Shown one piece after another: positions 1 to 4,935 of a stretch of 5,042 nucleotides of DNA. A model generated the notes under the pieces. It was not told the origin of the DNA. It did no database searches and saw only the letters and a program-made list of their open reading frames with translations. A program made the translations under genes and the position numbers. Positions within the stretch are counted from its first letter, which is position 1; the number at the start of each line of letters is the position of its first letter. Location of the stretch: contig DSDS01000099.1 of NCBI GenBank assembly GCA_011048585.1, forward strand, positions 1 through 5,042. Reading direction: 5' to 3'. This stretch comes from Desulfurivibrio alkaliphilus. Its GTDB lineage: Bacteria > Desulfobacterota > Desulfobulbia > Desulfobulbales > Desulfurivibrionaceae.

Positions 1-85
1 GATGATACCTTTCATCGCCCATTTTCGCACAGTTTAGATCGCCATGAATAGTTGATTTGCCGAGCAGCAAAAAATTATTGACCAT
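1..85 (-). CDS. Possible 5' end of a leftward gene of unknown function, cut by the window edge
   Basis: Reading leftward from an ATG at 85-83, 28 codons are open up to the window edge, beginning MVNNFLLLGKSTIHGDLNCA. A perfect AAGGAGG (complement of 97-103) lies 11 bases upstream of the ATG, slightly further than ideal but the strongest Shine-Dalgarno match in this part of the window. I do not recognise the protein. GKST is not preceded by a Walker A glycine pattern, so it should not be read as an ATPase signature. If real, the gene would be divergent from rtcB with about 130 bases between the starts. The fragment is short and AT-rich, so an open frame of this length could be chance; the ribosome-binding site is the main argument for it. 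Confidence 0.3.
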   Translation of the reverse strand, partial: MVNNFLLLGKSTIHGDLNCAKMGDERYH

Positions 86-216
86 GGCAATCGCTGCCTC
101 CTTCGTGCTATCCTTTGGCTGCAAAGCAAGCGGCTAGACCATGGCCGTTCCCCCCGGGCCGACGGGGGGCCGCCGCGCAATGGGGGCGGCGATTAAACGG
201 ATTCCGGGGTACCGCC
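86..216. other. rtcB upstream region with two GC-rich hairpins
   Basis: This stretch changes sharply from AT-rich sequence to very GC-rich sequence around position 130. Two adjacent inverted repeats are visible. One pairs CCCCCCG (150-156) with CGGGGGG (163-169) across a 6-base loop. The other pairs GCCGCC (169-174) with GGCGGC (185-190) across a 10-base loop. Neither is followed by a T-run, so neither is a standard intrinsic terminator. A weak extended -10-like TGCTATCCT lies at 106-114 with no good -35 element. The rtcB ATG at 217 has only a weak GGGG (206-209) as its ribosome-binding site, 7 bases away. The frame is open upstream to a TTG at 115, but those codons show no family similarity and look like GC-rich non-coding sequence. 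Confidence 0.4.
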
Positions 217-1386
217 ATGAAACAGGTAATCACCACCGAAAAAAAGCCGATCAAGCTCTGGCTTGACGATATTGAGCCCGGCGCTTTTGAGCAGGTAAAA
301 AATCTCGCCAATCTCCCCTTTGTTTTCAGTCACGTGGCGGTGATGCCCGATGCCCATCAGGGATACGGCATGCCCATCGGCGGGGTGATGGCTTCGGAAG
401 AGGCGGTGATCCCCAACGCGGTTGGGGTCGACATCGGTTGCGGCATGTGTGCCGTGCAGAGCTCGCTCTCCACCCTGTCCACCGAGCAACTGAAATCGAT
501 CCTCAGTGAGATCAGAAGGACCATCCCCCTGGGCTTCAAGCATCACAAGAAGGCGCAGGATCAACGGCTTATGCCCAAGTTGGAAGGGGCGATCAGCGAT
601 CTGCCGGTTGTGAGCGACCAGTACCAAAGCGCTCTTACCCAGCTTGGAACCTTGGGCGGGGGGAACCATTTCATCGAGATCCAGAAGGGGAATGATGGCC
701 ATATCTGGCTTATGGTCCATTCCGGCAGCCGCAATCTCGGCTTTAAGGTCGCCAATTATTACAATCATCTGGCCGGGGAGATGAACAGAAGAATGGGGTC
801 AAAAATACCGTCGAGCTGGCAACTCTCCTTTTTACCCCTTTCCAGCGCGGTCGCTCAGGCCTATTTGCGGGAGATGCGCTATTGTGTCGAGTTCGCCTAC
901 GCCAATCGGATGCTGATGATCCAGCGGATCAAGGAGGCGATCCTTGCCGTTGTCCGACCGGTAACTTTTGGCCCGATAATCAACATCGCCCATAATTATG
1001 CCGCTCTCGAAGAACATTACGGGAAAAAGGTTATCGTCCATCGCAAAGGGGCCACCCGGGCCCGGGCCGGCGAGATCGGCATTATTCCCGGTTCCCAGGG
1101 AACCCCCAGCTATATTGTGAAAGGGAAGGGGAGTCGTGAAAGTTTTGAATCGTGCGCCCATGGGGCCGGCAGAAAAATGGGCCGCAAGCAGGCCCAGCGG
1201 CAGCTTGATCTGCGGCAGGAGAAGAAACGATTGGACGACCAGGGAATTATCCATGCCGTTCGCTCCGTCGGTGATCTGGATGAAGCGGCCGGGGCCTATA
1301 AGAATATCGATCAGGTTATCGACAGCCAACTGGATCTGGTGGAGGTGCTGGTGGAGCTGCGCCCCCTGGCGGTGATCAAAGGTTGA
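217..1386 (+). CDS. rtcB: RtcB family RNA-splicing ligase (3'-phosphate / 5'-OH RNA ligase)
   Basis: This 389-residue protein belongs to the RtcB family, which joins RNA 2',3'-cyclic phosphate or 3'-phosphate ends to 5'-OH ends using GTP and manganese. Bacterial members act in RNA repair. The conserved blocks are present in order: DAHQGYGMPIGG (45-56), VGVDIGCGMC (69-78) with metal-binding Asp72 and Cys75, GGGNHF (147-152) with metal ligand His151, MVHSGSR (166-172) with His168, AHNYA (258-262) with His259, HRKGATRA (275-282), and AHGAGR (314-319) with His315, the residue guanylylated in the family. The C-terminus LRPLAVIKG is the typical intact end, and the length is close to the 408 residues of E. 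coli RtcB. The ATG at 217 is chosen because family similarity begins there. Two conserved spots differ from the usual pattern: AHGAGR rather than SHGAGR, and MGR rather than MSR at 321-323. No archease, rtcA or rtcR gene is visible nearby. It converges on trmL. Confidence 0.95.
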   Translation: MKQVITTEKKPIKLWLDDIEPGAFEQVKNLANLPFVFSHVAVMPDAHQGYGMPIGGVMASEEAVIPNAVGVDIGCGMCAVQSSLSTLSTEQLKSILSEIRRTIPLGFKHHKKAQDQRLMPKLEGAISDLPVVSDQYQSALTQLGTLGGGNHFIEIQKGNDGHIWLMVHSGSRNLGFKVANYYNHLAGEMNRRMGSKIPSSWQLSFLPLSSAVAQAYLREMRYCVEFAYANRMLMIQRIKEAILAVVRPVTFGPIINIAHNYAALEEHYGKKVIVHRKGATRARAGEIGIIPGSQGTPSYIVKGKGSRESFESCAHGAGRKMGRKQAQRQLDLRQEKKRLDDQGIIHAVRSVGDLDEAAGAYKNIDQVIDSQLDLVEVLVELRPLAVIKG

Positions 1387-1393
1387 TTTTGAC

Positions 1394-1864
1394 TCAGCGG
1401 GCCGGGGGGTTCTGGCGCAGAGCCTCGTAGAGGACGATGGCGGCGGCCTGGGCCAGATTAAGGCTGCGGATATGGGGGTTGCTCATCGGAATGGTGAGAC
1501 AGCGATCGGCGTAGAGCTTTATGATCTCTTCCGGCAGACCCTTGGTTTCCTTCCCGAAGATCAGGAAATCGCCGGGGCGAAAGGCGGCCTCGGTATAGGG
1601 TCGGCGGGCCTTCTTGCTCAAAAAATAGAGCTTGGTTTCCTCCTGGGCGGCGAGGAACTGGTCCATATTCGGCCAGTTGACGATCCGCACGTGCCGCCAG
1701 TAGTCCAGCCCAGCCCTTTTCAGGTGTTTGTCATCAATGCTGAATCCCAGAGGGTGAACCAGATGGAGGATGGTGTCGGTGGCTCCACAGAGCCGGGCGA
1801 TACTGCCGGTGTTGGGCGGAATCTCCGGTTCCACCAGGACGATGTTGAAGGGCTGACCGGTCAA
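1394..1864 (-). CDS. trmL: tRNA (cytidine/uridine(34)-2'-O)-methyltransferase, TrmL/YibK type
   Basis: This complete 156-residue SPOUT-class methyltransferase matches TrmL (YibK/CspR) throughout; E. coli TrmL is of nearly equal length. The family uses S-adenosylmethionine to 2'-O-methylate the wobble nucleotide of certain tRNA-Leu species, as a cytoplasmic dimer. The three motifs of the knotted fold are clear: EPEIPPNTGSIARLC at 12-26, FGKETKGLPEE at 103-113, and IPMSNPHIRSLNLAQA at 125-140, followed by VLYEALRQ at 144-151. The AGLDYW segment at 51-56 is also typical. There is no extra RNA-binding domain, as expected for this minimal subfamily. The start is a TTG, since no ATG or GTG lies near the expected N-terminus, and its ribosome-binding site is weak. 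It begins 12 bases after the M23 peptidase stop codon on the same strand, so the two are probably co-transcribed. Its stop is 7 bases from the stop of the convergent rtcB. Confidence 0.93.
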   Translation of the reverse strand: MTGQPFNIVLVEPEIPPNTGSIARLCGATDTILHLVHPLGFSIDDKHLKRAGLDYWRHVRIVNWPNMDQFLAAQEETKLYFLSKKARRPYTEAAFRPGDFLIFGKETKGLPEEIIKLYADRCLTIPMSNPHIRSLNLAQAAAIVLYEALRQNPPAR

Positions 1865-1876
1865 GACGCCTGCGGC

Positions 1877-3301
1877 CTAAAGCAGGGTCAGCCGCTCTTC
1901 CGGCTCCAGGGTGATCTCCTTAACCTTGAGGAGGGCCTGGGACTCCCCGCCTTTTTTCGCCAGCCTGGTGATCTCCTTGACCTGGGTTTGGAAGGCGGCC
2001 AGTTCCGCGCCCGCCAGAACCGAACGGGGTTTGAACTTCAGGGCCAGGGGATTCACATACTCGCCGTTATGCTGGATTCGATAACAGACGTGGGGGCCGG
2101 TGGCCAGGCCGGTGGAACCGACATAGCCGATAATATCCTTCTGGCGCACCCGGTCGCCCACTTTCAGCCCCCGGCGAAAACCGGAGAGATGGGCATAGGA
2201 TGAGCGGTAGCCGTTGCCGTGGTCGATGGTGATCATGTTGCCGTTGCCCCCGTTCATGGCCCGAAAGACCACCCGGCCATCGGCGGTGGCCATTACCGGC
2301 GTTCCCTCGGGGGCGGCCAGATCGACGGCCAGGTGGGGACGAACCACGTTGAGGATGGGGTGCAGGCGCTGGTGGGTGAAGCCGGAGGTGACCCGAGCCG
2401 TGGGAACCGGCGAGCGGAGAAAGGAAGCCCCCAGCTCATTGCCGTCGCGGTCAAAGTAGGAGGCGGGGGTATCCGGCGATTCGTAGCGGAAGGCCTCGAG
2501 GGTCTCGCCGCCGACCATTTGATAGCTCGCGCTGAGCAGCCGGCCGTAGCCGACGAACTCACCGTTTTTATAGTACTTTTCAAAAACCAGGCTGTAGCGG
2601 TCTCCCGCCCGGGTCTCCAGGTTGAAGTCGATGTGGGAGGCGAAGATATCGGCGAAGGTGTAAACCAGCCGGGGGTTCTCGCCGTGGGGCTGGAAGGCGG
2701 CGAAAAGGGAGGAGGTCACCTCGCCGCTGATCTTCATGGTTCGCCGCTCCAGGCTGACATTCACCTTCTCGGCCTGCAGGCTGTTGTCGGCGGCGCGATT
2801 GACCCGGTAAACATCCAGCGGGCCGGTCTCGTAACGAGATTCCACCAGTTCGCCATTTCCGTCAAGAACCACCTTGAAGCGGTCGTTGGGGCGCAGGGTG
2901 CGGAAATCCAGCAGGCCGGCCAGGGCCCTGATGATCTGGGTGCGAACCGCCTCTTCGATCCCCACCCGCCGCAGGGCGATGCTCAGGGTGTCGCCGGCCT
3001 GCAGCACCCCTTCGACAATCTTGTAATCCTCTGGCCAGGAGCTGGTTGGCCGCTGCTCCAGGCCGGCCGCTGTCAGCTCCTGGCGGGATGGCCCCAGGCG
3101 CTCCAGATAACGATCAGTTGCCTGTTCCAGGGTGGAAAGAGCCATGGGTTCGGGCAGGGAGGCTGGGGTGATGTTGGCAAAAAAGAGGGCGGCGCCAGCC
3201 ATCGCCACGGTCACAAAGAGGGTGAGGAAGTGGCTGGAGTTGACAAAAAAATTACACGTTCTTTTAAAGTGTTGAATTGCACTTTTAATGTGAGTTAACA
3301 T
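1877..3301 (-). CDS. Membrane-anchored M23 family peptidoglycan endopeptidase (MepM/OapA-like)
   Basis: This 474-residue cell-envelope protein starts with a basic cytoplasmic segment (1-24) and one hydrophobic span (about 25-43), so the rest is expected in the periplasm. Residues about 92-170 resemble the LysM-like OapA/Csd3 N-terminal domain (VLQAGDTLSIALRRVGI, then RPNDRFKVVLD), and about 185-290 form a linker domain as in MepM-type proteins. The M23 catalytic domain spans about 300-425. Its zinc motif HxxxD is His323-Asp327, and the YAHLS motif carries His371. The usual HxH reads His404-Val-Cys406, so the second histidine, a zinc ligand in LytM-like enzymes, is replaced by cysteine. A short Lys/Glu-rich tail (about 437-470) follows. 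The family cuts peptide cross-links in peptidoglycan. The ATG at 3301 has AGAGGA (complement of 3312-3317) 10 bases upstream. It is the first gene of a probable two-gene unit with trmL. Confidence 0.88.
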   Translation of the reverse strand: MLTHIKSAIQHFKRTCNFFVNSSHFLTLFVTVAMAGAALFFANITPASLPEPMALSTLEQATDRYLERLGPSRQELTAAGLEQRPTSSWPEDYKIVEGVLQAGDTLSIALRRVGIEEAVRTQIIRALAGLLDFRTLRPNDRFKVVLDGNGELVESRYETGPLDVYRVNRAADNSLQAEKVNVSLERRTMKISGEVTSSLFAAFQPHGENPRLVYTFADIFASHIDFNLETRAGDRYSLVFEKYYKNGEFVGYGRLLSASYQMVGGETLEAFRYESPDTPASYFDRDGNELGASFLRSPVPTARVTSGFTHQRLHPILNVVRPHLAVDLAAPEGTPVMATADGRVVFRAMNGGNGNMITIDHGNGYRSSYAHLSGFRRGLKVGDRVRQKDIIGYVGSTGLATGPHVCYRIQHNGEYVNPLALKFKPRSVLAGAELAAFQTQVKEITRLAKKGGESQALLKVKEITLEPEERLTLL

Positions 3302-3334
3302 CCTGTTTTATTCCTCTGCCTCTATCTGAAGTCT

Positions 3335-3349
3335 CCCGGTCGACCCGGG
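3335..3349. repeat. GC-rich inverted repeat upstream of the M23 gene
   Basis: CCCGG (3335-3339) pairs with CCGGG (3345-3349) across TCGAC; one wobble and one further pair extend the stem to about 7 base pairs. It lies 34 bases upstream of the M23 start codon and may fall in the mRNA leader. No T-run follows on either strand, so it is not a standard terminator. Its function is unknown. Confidence 0.35.
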
Positions 3350-3445
3350 GGCCAAAATGGGGAGTGCCTTAGAGTATTCTTTAATTTGTTTGCCGTTACC
3401 AATTGAATTAAGGTTGTTTTTGCACCACCCTTGACTGATGCGGCT

Positions 3446-3486
3446 TTGCGAACAGGCAAGCTCCAATTTTGTAACAAAATTCGCAA
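3446..3486. repeat. Nested, overlapping inverted repeats in the divergent spacer
   Basis: An outer pair, TTGCGAA (3446-3452) and TTCGCAA (3480-3486), is a perfect 7-base inverted repeat. Within it lies a second perfect one, AATTTTG (3465-3471) and CAAAATT (3475-3481), with a 3-base TAA spacer. The two share bases 3480-3481, so as RNA they could not both form completely; as DNA they could be two protein-binding sites. The location between divergent genes fits an operator. No known regulator consensus is recognised. Confidence 0.4.
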
Positions 3487-3496
3487 GTTAACACAA

Positions 3497-3530
3497 GGTA
3501 AAAAAAACGATTTGTCGGTAAAAAAGATTG
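3497..3530. repeat. Imperfect direct repeat carrying two A-tracts
   Basis: GGTAAAAAA recurs with exactly 20-base spacing (3497 and 3517). The first copy carries an 8-base A-run (3500-3507) and the second a 6-base A-run (3520-3525), each followed by a GATT. Spacing near two helical turns would make the bends of the two tracts add. The pair lies about 55-80 bases upstream of the candidate lysC -35 element. Confidence 0.4.
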
Positions 3531-3577
3531 CTGCCGGCCCGCTATCTAAATTTATATTGGTTGCCAGCCGCCCCCTC

Positions 3578-3605
3578 TTGATTTTTCCCGCCCAAAGAGT
3601 ATGAT
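3578..3605 (+). promoter_or_regulatory. Candidate sigma70-type promoter for lysC-cimA
   Basis: TTGATT (3578-3583, four of six matches to TTGACA) is followed after 16 bases by TATGAT (3600-3605, five of six matches to TATAAT). Transcription would start near 3612, giving a leader of about 86 bases before the lysC ATG. It is the best-spaced promoter match on the + strand in the spacer. Matches of this quality occur by chance in AT-rich DNA, so it remains a prediction. Confidence 0.42.
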
Positions 3606-3697
3606 GCTAAACTTTTGTGTGACCATCCCAAACCCAGACGGCCTGCGGATCGTGAAGGGCAAGCCGGCGCAGCTCCCCAGAAAGGCGATTGACGACC

Positions 3698-4915
3698 ATG
3701 GCATTAATTGTACAGAAATTTGGGGGCACCTCGGTGGCCAATCCCGACAAGATCAGAGCGGTGGCCCAGCGGGTGTACAAACTGCACCAGGAAGGCCATC
3801 GGATGGTGGTGGTGCTGTCGGCCATGGCCGGTGAAACCAACCGCTTTGTGGATATGGCTCAACAGATGCAGAACCTGCCCGACCCTCGGGAGATGGATAT
3901 GCTCCTGGCCACCGGCGAACAGGTAACCATCTCCCTGCTGGCCATGGCGGTCAAGGAGCTGGGGGGAGATGCCGTCTCCCTGCTGGGCGGTCAGGTTAAA
4001 ATCCATACCGATGGGATGCATACCCGGGCCCGAATTGTCGCCATCGACGATGGCTTGATCAACTCCCATCTCGACCAGGGCAAAGTGGTGGTGGTGGCCG
4101 GCTTCCAGGGTATTACCGAGCAGGGGGATATCACCACCCTGGGCCGGGGCGGATCCGACACCACGGCGGTGGCCCTGGCGGCGGCGCTCAAGGCCGATAA
4201 GTGTGAAATTTTCACTGATGTTGAAGGGGTTTATACCACCGACCCCAATATCTGCGCCACCGCCCGCAAGATCGACCGCATCTCCTACGAAGAGATGCTG
4301 GAGCTGGCCAGCCTGGGGGCCAAGGTGCTGGATATCAGGTCGGTTAGCATCGCCAAGGGGCACAAGGTGCCGGTTCACGTTCGTTCCACATTCACCGATG
4401 CAGAAGGTACATGGGTTGTCGAGGAGGAAAAAGCCATGGAATCCAATCCGGTCTCCGGGGTCACTTATAACCGTAACGAAGCGCGTATCACCATGAGCAA
4501 GGTGCCGGACACCCCCGGCACCGCCTCCCGGATCTTCACCCCCATCGCCAAGGAGGGGATCGTGGTGGATATGATCATCCAGAACACCCGCGACGGCAAC
4601 CTCACCGATCTCACCTTCACGGTGCCCAAGCCCGACTATGAGAAGGCGATGCGGATCATCGAAAAGGTGGCGGCCGAGGTCGGCGCCGAAGGGGTTAGCG
4701 GTTCGGAAAATATCTGCAAGGTTTCCATCGTCGGCATGGGGATGCGCAACCACCCCGGGATCGCCACCACCATGTTTGACGTCCTCTTCCGGGAAGGGAT
4801 CAACATTCAGATGATCAGCACCTCCGAGATCAAGATCTCCTGCGTGATCGACGAAAAATATACCGAACTGGCGGTGCGTTCCCTGCACGACGCCTTCAAT
4901 CTGCAACAACAGTGA
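3698..4915 (+). CDS. lysC: Aspartate kinase (aspartokinase), ACT-domain regulated
   Basis: This complete 405-residue enzyme phosphorylates L-aspartate with ATP to 4-phospho-L-aspartate, the first step toward lysine, threonine, methionine and isoleucine. The kinase domain (about 1-235) shows KFGGTSV (7-13), VVVLSAMAGETN (37-48), ATGEQVT (71-77), GFQG (135-138), TTLGRGGSDTTA (146-157) and FTDVEGVYTTDPN (172-184). Two ACT domains follow (about 262-325 and 340-402), with VDMIIQN (290-296) and ISTSEIKIS (373-381), the region that binds inhibitory amino acids in related enzymes. Layout and length match the single-function LysC type inhibited by lysine and/or threonine; which effector applies cannot be read from sequence. 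The ATG at 3698 is preferred to the TTG at 3689 because AAGG at 3682-3685 is too close to the latter and homologues begin MALIVQKFGG. It appears to be the first gene of an operon with cimA. Confidence 0.96.
   Translation: MALIVQKFGGTSVANPDKIRAVAQRVYKLHQEGHRMVVVLSAMAGETNRFVDMAQQMQNLPDPREMDMLLATGEQVTISLLAMAVKELGGDAVSLLGGQVKIHTDGMHTRARIVAIDDGLINSHLDQGKVVVVAGFQGITEQGDITTLGRGGSDTTAVALAAALKADKCEIFTDVEGVYTTDPNICATARKIDRISYEEMLELASLGAKVLDIRSVSIAKGHKVPVHVRSTFTDAEGTWVVEEEKAMESNPVSGVTYNRNEARITMSKVPDTPGTASRIFTPIAKEGIVVDMIIQNTRDGNLTDLTFTVPKPDYEKAMRIIEKVAAEVGAEGVSGSENICKVSIVGMGMRNHPGIATTMFDVLFREGINIQMISTSEIKISCVIDEKYTELAVRSLHDAFNLQQQ
4421..4427 (+). promoter_or_regulatory. Strong internal Shine-Dalgarno inside lysC
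   Basis: GAGGAGG at 4421-4427 lies 8 bases before an in-frame ATG at 4436. It is a better match and better spaced than the site in front of the full-length lysC start. It encodes Glu-Glu-Glu in the kinase-to-ACT linker, where many codon choices would be tolerated, so its form may reflect selection for initiation. Confidence 0.55.
4436..4915 (+). CDS. Probable in-frame internal gene: aspartate kinase beta (regulatory) subunit
   Basis: Initiation at Met247 of lysC would give a 159-residue protein starting MESNPVSGVTYN and containing only the two ACT domains. From family knowledge, several aspartate kinases, including those of Corynebacterium glutamicum, Bacillus subtilis and Thermus thermophilus, are alpha2beta2 enzymes whose beta subunit is translated from an internal start in the same gene. 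That start lies at the same kinase/ACT junction, about residue 250, and is followed by a similar SGV segment. Here the ATG is preceded by GAGGAGG with 8-base spacing. The predicted role is feedback regulation through ACT dimerisation with the alpha chain. It is inferred from position and ribosome-binding site; a homodimeric enzyme with an unused internal site is the alternative. Confidence 0.55.
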   Translation: MESNPVSGVTYNRNEARITMSKVPDTPGTASRIFTPIAKEGIVVDMIIQNTRDGNLTDLTFTVPKPDYEKAMRIIEKVAAEVGAEGVSGSENICKVSIVGMGMRNHPGIATTMFDVLFREGINIQMISTSEIKISCVIDEKYTELAVRSLHDAFNLQQQ

Positions 4916-4935
4916 GCGATGCTCAGGCGGTGGCC

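Larger units (their letters stand above)
3302..3697. other. Divergent intergenic region between the M23 peptidase gene and lysC
   Basis: About 396 bases separate the two divergent starts, and I see no convincing gene here. The middle (about 3370-3560) is AT-rich and contrasts with the GC-rich genes around it, as expected for a regulatory region. It contains a GC-rich inverted repeat at 3335-3349, nested inverted repeats at 3446-3486, two A-tracts at 3500-3507 and 3520-3525, and a candidate lysC promoter at 3578-3605. I found no clear sigma70 promoter for the leftward M23 gene; the best I can offer on that strand is a weak TTGGTA / AATACT pair within about 3372-3401. The lysC leader, if transcription starts near 3612, is about 86 bases. 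Confidence 0.6.

Noticed and set aside
115..216. 34-residue N-terminal extension of RtcB from a TTG at 115
   Set aside because: The residues resemble translated GC-rich non-coding DNA (Ala/Arg/Gly/Pro), the segment contains the two hairpins, and RtcB family similarity begins at the ATG at 217.
2219..3298. Long open frame (about 360 codons) on the plus strand across the M23 gene
   Set aside because: It is antisense to a well-supported M23 peptidase and its translation has no known motif.
1877..3301. M23 gene as a degenerate, inactive protein
   Set aside because: Apart from the His-to-Cys change all catalytic and zinc-site residues, the full domain order and the reading frame are intact, so a variant metal site is more likely than decay.
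3431..3436. TTGACT as a -35 element for lysC
   Set aside because: No acceptable -10 hexamer lies 15-19 bases downstream, and a better-spaced pair exists at 3578-3605.
3442..3457. Sigma54 (-24/-12) promoter
   Set aside because: GG and GC dinucleotides are present but the spacing is wrong by two bases and the flanking consensus is absent.
3606..3697. Lysine riboswitch or other attenuator in the lysC leader
   Set aside because: The predicted leader of about 86 bases is shorter than a lysine riboswitch, none of its conserved core elements was recognised, and there is no terminator hairpin with a T-run.
3601..3834. 77-codon open frame on the plus strand running into lysC out of frame
   Set aside because: Its start codon overlaps the candidate -10 element, it has no ribosome-binding site, and most of it overlaps the conserved lysC N-terminus in another frame.
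3704..4909. Long open frame (about 400 codons) on the minus strand across lysC
   Set aside because: It is the antisense shadow of a clear aspartate kinase gene. The translation is rich in His, Gly and Asp with no recognisable domain, as expected from reading GC-biased codons backwards.
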